From positions 10,659,001 to 10,723,000 of the forward strand of contig CP141148.1 in the NCBI GenBank assembly GCA_035235625.1: a stretch of 64,000 nucleotides of DNA, given 5' to 3'. A model generated the notes under the pieces. It had not been told where the DNA came from, did no database searches, and saw only the letters and a program-made list of their open reading frames with translations. This DNA comes from Saururus chinensis (taxonomy: Eukaryota > Streptophyta > Magnoliopsida > Piperales > Saururaceae). Positions 35,631 through 46,135 of this stretch are shown here, one piece after another. Numbering within the stretch: position 1 is the first letter of the stretch; the number at the start of each line of letters is the position of its first letter. The translations under genes and the position numbers were made by a program.

Positions 35631-36479
35631 GGTAATATCCATTAGGTAATGGACAAGGGTAAAGATGTTATTCTTCCGTCTCAAGTTGAGTTTGATATTG
35701 ATGCTTCTCCTATCAATTTCAAAAAATTAGCTTCATCTACTTTACAATTAAATAGGGATCTCTATTGAACAGGAGGTTCTCAAGAGGCAAAAGTCAATAG
35801 TCAAGTGGATCTAAGTTTGTAATAATTTTTTTTTCTCTATACTTAAATCCAGGCTATCAAACTTTCATAGAATAAAAAATCAACAAGGAGTCTAGATTGA
35901 GGATGAAAAAGTAATTGCTGAAGAGTTTGTTTCACATTTCATTAAAGCTTTTTTTGCATAAGACACAACTTTTTTCCACTATTTTGGATTACGTTCCTTT
36001 TAACATTACCCAGGAAGACAATGTTGTTTGGTTTGAAGTCCCAAACGTAGAGGAGATTCAACGAGATAATGCTCTAAAGTAGGAGGGTTTTGAGGGCCTT
36101 TTTTACAAGAGATGTTGGGATTCCATTAAAGTAGAGTTTGTTGCTTTCGTAATGGCTTTCTTCTCAAGTACTCCATTTCCTAGGGCTTATTGCAAGACCT
36201 TGATAGCTTTGATTCCTAAGAAGGATGCCCCATCTTTGGTGTCTGATTATGGACCAATCAGCTTGTGTAATTTTAGCATGAAGGTGATTTTAAAATGTTA
36301 AATTTTCATCTTGCTACTATCCTTCCTAGGGTTACTTTTCTAGAACAACAAGCTTTTGTGAAAGGTAGATCTATTGTAGATATTATTCTTCTAGCTCAAG
36401 AAATGAAACATGGACTAAGTTATGAAACCAAAGGAGGTAATGTTATCATTAAGTTATATATGGTGAAAGCTTATGATGG

Positions 36480-37250
36480 TGTAACAACCTAAAATTTTCT
36501 AAAGTATAACTTTTGGACCCATATTAAGTTTAGGGGCCCAACAGCTATTTTACTTGAATTTAAAATGTTTTGAGCTTTATTCTTTTAAAGGAACTCTTAA
36601 GTCTTTAATAGGATTATGTTCTGTTTCCTTAATTCTTTTGTATCATAAATAAAAGTTTATTTTTAAAATGTGAATCATTAAGGGTTGGACTGATGCTAAA
36701 ATAATGACATCTTGTTATATACCTTAATGAAATTTTGTCATAGTACAAATATTTGGATATCATCCGATTATTTTAATTTTTGAATTTGAAAGGTAGTTCC
36801 TTGGCACACAAATCAAGAATTATCAGACTTATTACTCCTAGGTACCACCTACTAAGGCTTATAGCTCAATAAAGATTTAGGGTATCATGGAAAAAGCTCT
36901 TTCTATCTGATCCTGTCGCCCCATGAGTAAGGGTGCATGTCGTTTCAGTATTAGCAATATTCTAGGAATCAAATGTTTTTACTTTAACTTATGTAAATAT
37001 GTAAAGGATCTAACTTTAATTTCCAAGTCGACAATTTGAAATATTTGTTTATTTTGTACCCCTTATTTGAAAAGGTTTTTTTACGAGGCATATTAGTAGA
37101 ATCTAATAATATCTGTTGCGTTTAAAAGCTTTATACTCACCCACGCGCAAATGTTGCAGGTGTGAACACAAGTTTGGGCTTGTAGCCAAAAGGTCTGTGA
37201 AAAAATTTAGGGTCTACATGTGGTATCTTGACTAGTTTCATTTTGTTTGA

Positions 37251-37342
<92 letters not shown>

Positions 37343-37501
37343 TAACTTAATGTATGTGGCGTGTTATGCCCTATTTTGTAATTTGTGATTATGTAAATTA
37401 ATCAATGGTTGCTCATTTGTACACTATTGATCTTGACCCCTTTTAAATTTAAATTGATGGGATTCCGACTATTAAATTTATATATAAGTCAGGTCATCAC
37501 A
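36480..37501 (+). mobile_element. Solo LTR 3, 1022 bp, inside the LINE relic
   Basis: Starts TGTAACAACCTAAAATTTTC and ends CAGGTCATCACA. The LINE frame reads KAYD before it and RLEW after it, so the insertion point is exact. Flanking pentamers are GATGG (36475-36479) and AATAG (37502-37506). Both differ by one transition from GATAG, the sequence the LINE frame predicts at this point, so this is a slightly decayed target duplication. Confidence 0.85.
37254..37341. repeat. (TA)n microsatellite, ~43 units
   Basis: An uninterrupted TA run of about 86 bases within solo LTR 3. The exact length is likely variable or assembly-sensitive. Confidence 0.95.
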
Positions 37502-37672
37502 AATAGATTGGAATGAAATTTCCTACATGAAATTTTTACTCAATTTCGTTTCTCAGCCTTCTTTATAAATTTTATTAGTAAGATTATTTCAAACTACGAG
37601 TTTTCTATAATTTTAAATGGATCCTCTCTAAGTTTCTTCAAATCCACACTGGGTGTTAGGCAAGGAGATTGA

Positions 37673-38302
37673 AGCAAGGGAACTTGATGGAATGCAGTTG
37701 AACTAGATGAAACTGGCTACAAACATGCACTGCATTCCTTTTCTTGCAAATAACACAAGTAATCACACAAAATAATGATAGAGAAATAATCTTTATTCTT
37801 CTTCAATAAAATTGTAGAAAAAAAATACTCAACCATGAGTGCAATATTGGCAATAAGCACTTACATAGGCCCTGGTGGCATTAATGGTAAATAGTAGAGT
37901 CCAATCTACTGCTAAACTGAATTAACCAATAAAAATAGTAAAAGTAAGCCAAATCAATCCCATGTTACTAAAACACAACCAAACAAATATTCCAAACTTA
38001 ATAAAAGATCATTTTAAGTAGAATCATGGCTCACAAATCCCAAATCTAATCGAAATTTTGTAACAAACTAGAGTTGGCAATAGATCACAAAGCCTGGGCC
38101 TATCGATCATTCATGTTATTGGAAGATTGTTGTCACAATTGAATGCGAAGCGCTCAATTGCAGACAATGGCCAATTGTCACTGATAGTATTGTTATGAAA
38201 TCGTTGTTTTCAATCTCATTTCTCCATATAGTGTAAGCACTTGCGTATTACATCATTGTCCCTTAGTTGGAAAAAAATTGCACTTGAATTTATCTTCTAA
38301 TT
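37673..38302. other. Probable 3' flank/LTR of a gypsy element, minus
   Basis: It lies downstream (minus strand) of the integrase C-terminal relic and abuts the cut end of the LINE. No frame is recognised. Position suggests a 3' region or LTR, but I see no clear TG..CA ends. Confidence 0.3.
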
Positions 38303-38497
38303 CTAAGAGGAATCACTAAGATAAGGAGTAAGATGTTTGACATTAAACTTATCCCAAGTACACATGTGACTAGGTAGCTTCAAATGCTTAGCATTAGGAT
38401 TGATCTTTTCAAGGAGCTCCACCAACTCGATCTTCCTAGTAAACAATTTGTTGTACTTCCCAATTGAAAGTCCATCTTTAGTCAAGACAGCTTATAT
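38303..38497 (-). pseudogene. Ty3/gypsy integrase C-terminal relic
   Basis: A 60-codon minus frame reads LSIGKYNKLFTRKIELVELL, EKINPNAKHLKLPSHM, then FNVKHLTPYLSD. It matches the GPY/F-type C-terminus of plant gypsy integrases (KLxxRKxGPxxILxKIxxNAYxLxLP .. FNVxDLxPY). The rest of pol is missing: the frame is cut near 38497 by the next LTR-like sequence. Confidence 0.7.
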
Positions 38498-39549
38498 GAC
38501 GTGCCCTAAGATTTTTAAAATTCTTTTATCATAATAAAATAAGCAGAAATGAAATGTTCTTTTCATAAATCCTTTTGTCAATCTATCGACAAAATTATAC
38601 TTGGGTGACTTACTCATTTTCGAATATAAGAATATTCAAACCATCATATCCATAAATATCACAAGTCAAATCACACATAAATCACATGGTCCTGCTCAAG
38701 TACATACTAAGATCTATAATACATATAATCATAAGTAATTGGCACTCACGTGCCTATGTTTAAATTGCACACAATACTAAAAGTTTGATGCCACATATTA
38801 GAAATCCTACATTACTTTTAAGAGCTCGATGTCCTTTCTTTACTCAATGAACCCAACCTGACCACTCTTCCGGCGAACCTACATCATGAGGATGTTATAC
38901 GAATATACCCAGTGGGATGGCTAAACAAGTACTATGAAATGACAATGCACATGATTTAACTACATCATCACAAGGTCAACAACTATTATATTCGGTAAGC
39001 ATCACCATAATTATGTATAAGTAGAATAAGTATAACATTTATATATATTTGCACATGATTTCAAATTTATAACATGACCTCACTTAGGATTTTTGCTCTA
39101 TAAGTATAATTCATAAGGTTCTCTATGATACTGTAGCCACATTTAGGAGTATAACCTTACTAGACTATGAACAACTCACAATCGGACCTCGATTATTCTG
39201 AAGCCTACGTGCCCCACCCATGCCATGAAGCTAAGGTCCACAGGGATTCATGGACCCAAGTGGTTTAGATTCTGACTTCCATGATCATCGAAACCTTATG
39301 TATTGTACTATGCGGGACTAGTCATCTTTTAATGCTCCAGTCCATTCAAACTCATCTCCCGGGCTAAAGAAGCAGTTTTACATAACTCTTATCCTTAGAG
39401 AGCTAGAGGATCATGGTTCTATTTCATAAAGCAGCCTATCTTCCCTCTTTCACCCAAGTTTATGCAAATCCAAACAAAGCACAACGCAGAGAAAAATAAG
39501 GGAAAAGGAGGACCACCTCCAGAACCTTCTTATTCAGCACACAGTTTAC
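38498..39549. mobile_element. LTR-like sequence of unresolved orientation
   Basis: Starts TGACGTGCCCTAAGATTTTT, a style of LTR start often seen in plant gypsy elements, directly at the cut end of the integrase relic. The other end is not resolved, and no target duplication was found. No gene seen inside. Confidence 0.35.
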
Positions 39550-40484
39550 ACTAACAAGCCCCCTACCTTGCTCCTAAACCCAACACCGACTCAGCTATCT
39601 TGCAAACTAGTCCACCCCTTACAGAAAACTGCCTTAAGCGTCGCTGAATTGCTGAGTATGGTCCACCCTTTGGTTAAGTACACTCCCAGTAGCTCTTCCA
39701 AGTCACCAATGAAGTGTTTGCTACCCAACAATCCTCCGGAACTATGGCCAAAGATGTCAATATAACCCTTGCAGATTTCTGAGTTTTGAATGCTTGAATA
39801 AACTGCTTTCAACCTACCATGATGCCCCCTTTATATAGAGGAAGGGTCGGGAAGCCTAGTACCACTAGGACTCACCCAACCTTAGTTACAAATTCAGAAT
39901 CTCAACCTTTGCCCATTACAAATAGGAAACCAGCCCACATACATGCTTAAAACTGTTCCAAAAGAGTCATAACCCAACTAGAAGTATAGTTGAGCCCTCA
40001 TTCAAGTGTCCTGCCTCTCCTAGCACTCATCGGACTCCTACTTCGGCTAGAAGTCCTCTGCTCGCATGCCATCTCGTCTTAGCAAAGCCTTGGATGCGTT
40101 CTCTTCTTGCATGGAGTCCATGTCCTGCTAGGATTCAGTCATTTTGAGCATTCCGACTTGAGCACAACTCCTTGTCTGGAATTCCTACTTGCCTTAGGAC
40201 TCTGAGGCAACTCCTAGTCACGCTAGGAAACATGGGAACAAATCAACAACTACCACTAGCGTCTGTCCTACTCTAAGTAGGAGTTGTCCGTGAGAGTCCC
40301 AGCCTTCCTAGGAACCACCCTAGGTGATGGCGCCCAACCTACCATCAAATCCTACTCCAAGTACGACTTGGATATGAGTCCAACACACCAAAACCATCAT
40401 TTCTCAGCTTTCCCTTGGCTGTCTACTGACCAAGCTGAGATTCCTCCACCCCTTAGCCTATTCCACGGCTAGGGGTCTAACAAG
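39550..40484 (-). mobile_element. Ty3/gypsy LTR C (minus orientation), 3' LTR
   Basis: On the minus strand the LTR starts TGTTAGACCCC at 40484, just after a polypurine tract AGTGGGGGAGGCT (40485-40500). A TATA box (CTATATAAAG, minus) lies at ~39828-39837. It has the same plan as LTRs A and B (TGTTAGCCCC start, TATA ~500-650 bases in), but the sequence is only distantly similar. The left end (~39550) is an estimate. Confidence 0.6.
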
Positions 40485-40845
40485 CCTCCCCCACTTAAAT
40501 CATGCGATGCCTTCGTCGAAGTCCCTAACTTCTCAGGTGCACCAATTGAAACTCTTAAGCCTTCCTCCTTGCTAAGCCCATCAAGAAAGTAGCCAAAACT
40601 TCCCATCATACCACGGCTAAGTCATGTTCCGCCGAACCTAAGTTCTCCTTTAGCTAGGTTTGGGCGGCTCCAGCTGCCCCGTATCGTGCAAACTGTTCCA
40701 TCAGTCCGCTCCTTGGCTGCTTAAATCAGCTAAGGTTTAGTGAGTCCGCTCCCCTCCTCCATTCGAGTCCTCAATGACCCGACACTACCCCTTGGACAGG
40801 GACTCCAGCAACCGAACAAATCCAATTCGCTGCATAGGATTCATC
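40485..40845 (-). other. 3' internal remnant of gypsy element C
   Basis: Sequence between the polypurine tract of element C and the outer end of LTR A. No chromodomain or integrase frame is readable. LTR A appears to have inserted here, nesting A within C. Confidence 0.4.
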
Positions 40846-41662
40846 TGTGCTAACTCCTCATGCTCGGATTCATCTCCGTCCTTCCCTCTCGTATGCGCAG
40901 GGGAAAACAAGTACACAGCCTACTCAGCCTTCTCTGGTGCAAAGGGGCTCCGCCCAATGCTTGTAAACACAGTCTGTCGGTTACAATGGCAGGGAGAAGG
41001 GCAGGGCTGACCAGCCAAAACGCAGGCAAAGAGGGAGCACCTTCTCTCTGGTTCGTCCTCTCTCTTTCTCTCTGGTTTTCTGGTTTCTGTACATGCCCAG
41101 GTCGCCCCCAGCCTTCTCCCTTATATAGACTCATCATACGAGTCCGAGTCCTACTAGGAATACAGTCCCAGCCCAAGCAAATACAGTGTCTCTCCCTGTC
41201 CCAACTCTTCCCAGCCTATGGTTGTCCTAGCCAGCCTAGGAAACCTGTGAGGGTCGCCCCAAACCATATAGGGAAACCTGTGAAGGAGTCCGACTTCGAC
41301 TAGGAGTCCAGCGTCCATCAGCTTCTAGAGTTGTGTCATTCGAGGAAACCTGTGTATCATCTCCTACCCGTACTAGGAGTCGGGCTGTGCTGCCTCTCTG
41401 TGTCCTAGCGCCCCTAGGAGTCCGTCCCTAGGGTGTTGTGGCGCCCAGCACACCACTAGGAGTCCTGCCTGCGCAGGGACTCTACCTCAGCCTGCTCCGC
41501 AAGGCGAGTGCTCGTCCGGAACAGCTCCAACGCTGCTCCCAACATCCATCCGTGCCCAAGGGGCTGCTCAGGCTGTCCGTCGCCCAAGCTTACTTGGCTG
41601 TCCGCTGCCAAGTATAGGGGGTAGCCGCCCCCTTGTTTAAGCAAAAAGTGGAGGGGCTAACA
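40846..41662 (-). mobile_element. Ty3/gypsy LTR A (3' LTR of the integrase-bearing element)
   Basis: Minus strand: starts TGTTAGCCCCTCC at 41662, right after a polypurine tract GGTTGGGGGAGGCC, and ends ..GTTAGCACA at 40846. A TATA box (TCTATATAAGG) is near 41121. It is partner to LTR B (45140-45881), but identity is only ~70% by eye. Length 817 bp. Confidence 0.75.
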
Positions 41663-43198
41663 GGCCTCCCCCAACCAATCCCTTCGACGTCCCCGTCGAA
41701 GCTAAGTACTCTCGAACCTTGTCTTCGAACTGCCATAACGCGACGTCTCGCTCCCAGCTGTTCTCTGACTCCGGAAGACCTTTCCACTTAACCAAGTAGA
41801 AAATCCTCCTGTTCTTCCTGCTCATCCCTTCAACTCTGCTGTCCAGGATAGCGTCAACTTCCTTCTCAAAAGAGGTTCTAATCGTAGGCGGTGCTCTCTT
41901 CGAAGTACCTCTGCTGGAATCTTCTGAGTCCGAATGAAACGGCTTCAGAAAACTGACATGAAAAACTGGGTGAAGTTTGAAGCGTTCAGGCAACAAGAGT
42001 TGGTATGCTAGCTGGCCAACTCGTCGCTTCACCTCAAAGGGCCCATCGTAGTGCTGTATCAACCCTTTGTGCACGTCTTTCCTTCGCAGCTTCTTCCAAA
42101 GTTGGGGAGTAAGTTTCAGCATAACTCTGTCCCCAACCTGAAACTCGAGAGGTCTCCGGTCTCTATCCGCATACTTCTTCATACGCTTGATCGCTCTTGG
42201 CAGCGGGCCACGCGCTTCCTCCATTCTCTCAGTCCGCCCTCTTGCCAAGCGATAGGCAGCAGGACACCTGCCTCCTGTCCGCTGTAAGGCCACATCCGCT
42301 GGTGTAAGAGGTTGCTGGCCGGTGGCCAACTCAAAAGGACTGCTCCCTGTGGTTGAGCTCGTGTGTAGGTTATAGCAAAACTGAGCGACCTCCAGCAAGT
42401 CTACCCAGTTTTTCTGGTTCGCTGTGACAAAGTGGCGCAAGTATTCCTCCAAGATACCGTTTACCCACTCCGTCTGCCCGTCCGTCTGAGGGTGATTGCT
42501 GGTCGAAAAGTTAAGCTGAGTGCCTAACATCTCGAATAGCTGCGTTCAAAACCTGCCTGTGAATCGAGTGTCTCTGTCGCTTATGATGTCCACAGGCAGT
42601 CCCCAATACTTAACAACGTTCCGGAAAAACAAGTCGGCGGCCGTCTCAACGCTGCAAGTTTTGGGGCTGCTATGAACGTCCCATACTTGGAGAAACGGTC
42701 TACAACCACCATGATCGATCCAAATCCCTGCACAACCGGCAAACCAGTTATGAAATCCATGGACAAGCTGACCCAAGGTCGGTCTGGAATGGGAAGGGGC
42801 TGCAGCATGCCCGCTTCCTTCTGCCTCTCCGTCTTGTCCTGCTGACAAACCATACACGTCCGTACATAATGCTCAACATCTTCTAGCATCCGCGGCCAGA
42901 AGTAATTCCGAGACAAGAGAGCATGTGTCCGCTCCTGTCCGGGGTGACCTGCCCACGCAGAGTCATGGGTCTCTCTCAGCAACCGGCACCTCAAACCGCC
43001 AGCCAAGGGGATGTAGGGTCGTCCTCCCTTCGCATACAGCACCCCCTGCTCCAACCAATATCTCCGTGTAGACCCATCCTTCACGGATTCGATCAGCCTA
43101 AGGCAGACTTGATCGTTCTCCGTCGCTGCACGTATCTGGTCCAACATGTCCCCTGCAACCTGCACTAAAGCCGCCATCATAGCCTCTGGGTCCGGAAA
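41637..43198 (-). pseudogene. Chromovirus integrase-chromodomain pseudogene (Ty3/gypsy)
   Basis: Encodes the cDNA-inserting integrase with a C-terminal chromodomain. From 43180 leftward: AMMAALVQV.., H2C2 zinc finger (HDSAWAGHPGQERTHA .. CMVCQQDK), core start WVSLSMDFITGLP and VVVDRFSKYGTFIAAPK. A one-base frame change follows near 42660, then DLFFRNVVKYWGLP, SDRDTRFTGRF, a TGG-to-TGA stop at 42546-42548, and NHPQTDGQTEWVNGILEEY, ending with the chromodomain (VDAILDSRVEG, FYLVKWKGLPESENSWE). Core residues D..D..E are present. Only two lesions in ~510 codons, so it is a fairly young copy. The frame runs ~25 bases into LTR A, so the polypurine tract is translated. Protease, RT and RNase H, expected to the right, are absent. 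Probably Galadriel or Reina group. Confidence 0.92.
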
Positions 43199-43860
43199 AA
43201 ATACTTGGATGGTTTTGAATGTTCTTATGCCAGATTCAAAATGGGATTCAAATTAGAGGAGGTTGAAATAGATTGTGTCTATATGGAGCATATTTATATC
43301 TAAAATCAAAATTAAAAATTAAAAATGTCGTTGTCCTTGATTTAAAACCAAACGACAAACGTATCTGGACGAGGCGCGACCGGGCGATGGCGAACATCTG
43401 AAGGAAAGCCTCTGAACAGAGAATGGCCACGTGTCTGTGAAGGGGAACAGAAAATGCTAAAGAGCTTGCGGCTCTGCTTTCGGCTTTCCCTCTTTTGAAG
43501 CAGCCAACACCGACCAGTCCTCACCCCCTTTCTTCTTCTTCTTCTTCTTCCGCAAACTTAGAACACTCGATTGGATTTGGATTTGGATTTTGGATTTTGG
43601 ATTTTGGATTTGGTGACCGAAGACGCAGCCCTTTCTTCTTCGCCTTTCTCAGTAAGATCACGAACCCTAGTGTTATTTTTCCCATGGTGATGGAAGAGAA
43701 GCTGCTCCAGAGGCTGGAGGCGGCGGTCTCCCGCCTCGAAGCTCTCTCCCTCGGTTCAGGGACTGCGCATGGGGCGGGCGTTCCCCCCGACGAGTCTCCA
43801 TCGGATCCCTGGATCGCCGCCTATGATGATCTGGTCCACAATTTCCTCGGGAGGCTGTTG
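43199..43860 (+). pseudogene. CAP1: CAP1-like gene fragment: promoter, leader and start of exon 1
   Basis: Cyclase-associated protein recycles actin monomers in the cytosol. The frame from ATG 43684 (or 43690) reads M(VM)EEKLLQRLEAAVSRLEAL, a variable Gly/Ser linker, then SDPWIAAYDDLVHNFLGRL. These are the two hallmark blocks of the plant CAP N-terminus (MEE.L..RLE.AV.RLE, DPSI.AYDDL...FLGR) in correct spacing. Upstream are a G-box CACGTG (43428-43433), a (TTC)n leader at ~43529-43551 and GGATTTT repeats, typical of an intact plant promoter and leader. After FLGRL the frame enters antisense gypsy gag and stops at 43987-43989, so the 164-codon frame is a chimera. The remaining ~400 codons of CAP are absent. 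Identification rests on ~60 residues. Confidence 0.7.
43428..43433 (+). promoter_or_regulatory. G-box (CACGTG) in the CAP1-like upstream region
   Basis: CACGTGTC is a bZIP/bHLH-type site about 250 bases upstream of the ATG at 43684. The motif is visible; its function is not shown. Confidence 0.4.
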
Positions 43861-44890
43861 CCTTTCCCGTTTTGGACAAACTTTAGCACGGTGCATCCCA
43901 TTACATATGAAACAGCCACCACCTCTAAATGGCTGGTTAGACTACTCGCTCTTATCCTTGCCACCCTTGCTTCCCTCTTTGTTGGATGACTTTTTTCCCA
44001 TTATTCTTCCCTTGCTCAATGGAAGTCTGTTTGAAATTCGCTAAGTTGTATGCCGCTACAATCATTGCGGGAAGATCCTCCACTTCTCTCCATCTCAGCT
44101 CATTCTAAGCCCACGTTTGCAAGCCCGACATAAAGTAGAAGAGCTTTTCATCCTCCATCATGTTTGTCACTCCCAAAATAAGCAATTGAAACTCCTTAAC
44201 ATAGTCCCAGATTGCCCCCATTTGTTTGAGGTTCCTCATGCCTCCCGAGCTATCCAAGACATGTTTTTAGGAAGGAATTACGTCTGCAACTCCTTCTTGA
44301 ATGTATCCCACGTTCCTATCCTTGGCCGACGTGTAGCTGTATCATCCTCCAACCACATCTGCCACTACAACTTTGCATCTCCCTCAAGATACATCAATGC
44401 CACTGTGACCTTCTCCTCCCCTTGGGTATGGACTAGCGAGAAATAATGCTCCAAGTCCCAAAGGAAGTTACCAATCTCCATGGCGACTCGTGTCCCTGCA
44501 TACGCCTTCTGTTCAAGTACCTTTGCCTTCTTTGCCATCTGCTGAGCTGAGGACTCGCCCCCATCTAGGGATGGAGTGTTGATGACTACCCTCTTCAGCA
44601 CTGCCACTTCATCCACCAACTCGATGATCTTTGTTGTCGTTGCATCCTCAACTTTTTGCACATGCTACTTGAGGTAATCCATCATTGCAGCCACATCAGC
44701 CGCTAATGTGGTGAGACGGGCTACCCCTTCAGCCATACTGCCTTTCTGAGATTCATCAAGGTGTGGTGCAAATTCAAGCAGGAACGCTCGTTGGTCAAAG
44801 AGAGCCAAATGCTCCTGAATATTGCGTAGAGAATTTTGGACTTCAGCCAATGTCCCATTCATTGTGGTCATCGCATCCACCTTCACCTCG
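43855..44890 (-). pseudogene. Ty3/gypsy gag pseudogene with zinc knuckle
   Basis: Capsid protein of a chromovirus, read on the minus strand: TTMNGTLAEVQNSLRNIQEHL and HLDESQKGSMAEG (44886-44665), an in-frame TAG at 44665-44667, then KIIELVDEVAVLKR, EIGNFLWDLEHYF, KVTVALMYLEGDAKL and a second TAG (44365-44367, where Trp is expected). Next come the QFLP..., IREALRNL, VKEFQLL and KLFYFMSGL-type blocks, and at ~43895-43935 the knuckle GGGCFICNGMHRAKVCPKRE (CX2CX3HX4C). Both stops are C-to-T type changes. The gag ends at ~43860, where the CAP1-like exon begins on the other strand. Protease and RT should follow but do not. Confidence 0.88.
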
Positions 44891-45139
44891 ATTTTAGCAA
44901 TTCAAGTCAACATCAAGCCCACCATTAGCAACTCTCTATTTTCCAACAACTCTCCAAGTCAAGGATCTCAGCAAAAATCTCCGACCTGCCTAGCGTCAAA
45001 CCCGTCAAGAGCTTTCACCTCCTTTTGGGTAGTCTCAGCGCTTCAGCAACCTTCAGCCAACTCCTTTGCCAAGTCCTTACAGAGCTTTCACCTATGCGAA
45101 GCTTTGCCAGCGTTTGCTCTCGTGATGGCCTTCTTGCGC
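44891..45139 (-). other. Leader between LTR B and gag
   Basis: Position of the primer-binding site and gag leader of the gypsy element. I could not recognise a tRNA-complementary primer site, perhaps because of decay or an uncertain LTR edge. Confidence 0.4.
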
Positions 45140-45881
45140 TGTGCAACCAGTAGCCAATCTCTCCGACCTTCCCACTCGTATGTGCAAGGGGAAACAAGCA
45201 ATCAGCAACACAAGCCGTCTTTGGTGCAAAGGGGCTCTACCCAAAGCTATGTATTTTAGTCCGTCGAAATACAATGGAAGGGAGAGGGCAAGGCTGATCA
45301 ACGAGGTCGAAAGCTCTATCTCAGAACTCTAGTTCGCTGTGCATAATCTCTGCCATGGCTGCCCTTGCTCTCTCCCTTAAATAGACTAAGCCAAAGTTGC
45401 GTCCTAGTGCTAATAGAAGTTACATAATCCACCCATACAAGAGTTCTCACCCTGACCAACTCTCTCCCCATAAGTAGGCCGCCCTAGCCCAAATTAGGAA
45501 CCAAAGGTAGTCTGTCTTCGGCTAAAAGTCCAACACCCTGCTACCTTCAAGAGTCCAATCCTCATAGGGAGCTTGCTGCCTCGACTCCCACTCGAGCTAG
45601 GAGTGTGGCTGACTTGTATAAGTGAGTCCTAACTGTATTAGGAGTTCGTCCCTAAGTGCAAGTAGCGCCCAACTTGACACTAGAGTCCTGCCCATGCAGG
45701 GACTCCTCCTTAGCCTACTCCACAAGGAGAGTAATTTGTCCGAAACCACTCCAACGTTGCTCCAACATGCATCTGCGCTCAAAGGGTGTTCCTTGGCTGT
45801 TTGCCGCCAAGGGGCTTGGCTGTCCGTCGTCAAGCCTAAGGGGTAGCCGCTCCTTTATGGGACAAGTTGGGGGGGCTAACA
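45140..45881 (-). mobile_element. Ty3/gypsy LTR B (5' LTR of the gag-bearing element)
   Basis: Minus strand: starts TGTTAGCCCCCCCAACTTG at 45881 and ends near GGTTGCACA at 45140. Shared blocks with LTR A include TGGTGCAAAGGGGCTC, AGTCCTGCC..GCAGGGACTC, GGCTGTCCG.CG and GGGGTAGCCGC. The TATA region is CTATTTAAGG (~45377-45386). Identity to LTR A is ~70%, low for two LTRs of one element. Bases outside B (TTGCT) do not match those outside A (TCATC). Confidence 0.7.
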
Positions 45882-46135
45882 TTGCTACTTAAAACACTTC
45901 ACATCTAGTATAGGTACCAAGTCCAATGGTGATCGTGGGTTGTAGCCAAACACAATTGTGAAATGACTAAAACTTGTACTCCTATTCACACTACTGTTAT
46001 AATCAAATTTAGCTTTGCACAAGTGTTGTTCCTAATATTTTAGATTAGCACCTACTAACATTCTTAGCAGATTTCCCAAGGACATATTTACGCCTATGTT
46101 TGACTATCTATTTGGGGATGATAAGCACTATTAAT

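Larger units (their letters stand above)
35840..37672 (+). pseudogene. LINE (L1-type) reverse transcriptase relic, split by a solo LTR
   Basis: Non-LTR retrotransposon reverse transcriptase. Pieces: FHRIKNQQGV.IEDEKVIAEEFVSHF (~35861-35945), an RT start near 36060-36490 with FEGLFYKRCWDSI, TLIALIPKKDAPS, YGPISLCNFSMKVI, EQQAFVKGRSIVDIILLAQE and KLYMVKAYD, and after the LTR (36480-37501) RLEWNFLHEIF .. SIILNGSS...FFKST.GVRQGD (37507-37672). It ends at VRQGD, just before the domain with the catalytic FADD, and has stops near 35885 and 36080. It is a truncated, inactive copy; the sequence 5' of 35840 may include more of it (MDKGKDVILPS at ~35651). Confidence 0.85.

Noticed and set aside
40860..41303. 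147-codon plus frame
   Set aside because: It lies antisense within LTR A. No domain, and LTR B does not keep it open.
42051..42287. Plus frames opposite the integrase
   Set aside because: Shadows of the minus-strand integrase-chromodomain frame.
43565..43615. GGATTTTGGATTT repeat as telomere-like sequence
   Set aside because: The unit is not the plant TTTAGGG repeat and the tract is only ~50 bases. It is a leader microsatellite.
43684..43989. Intact CAP1 gene
   Set aside because: Only the first ~55-60 codons are CAP-like. The frame then enters antisense gag and stops, and no later CAP exon is found in the window.
44822..45259. 145-codon plus frame
   Set aside because: Antisense to gypsy gag leader and LTR B. 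No domain.
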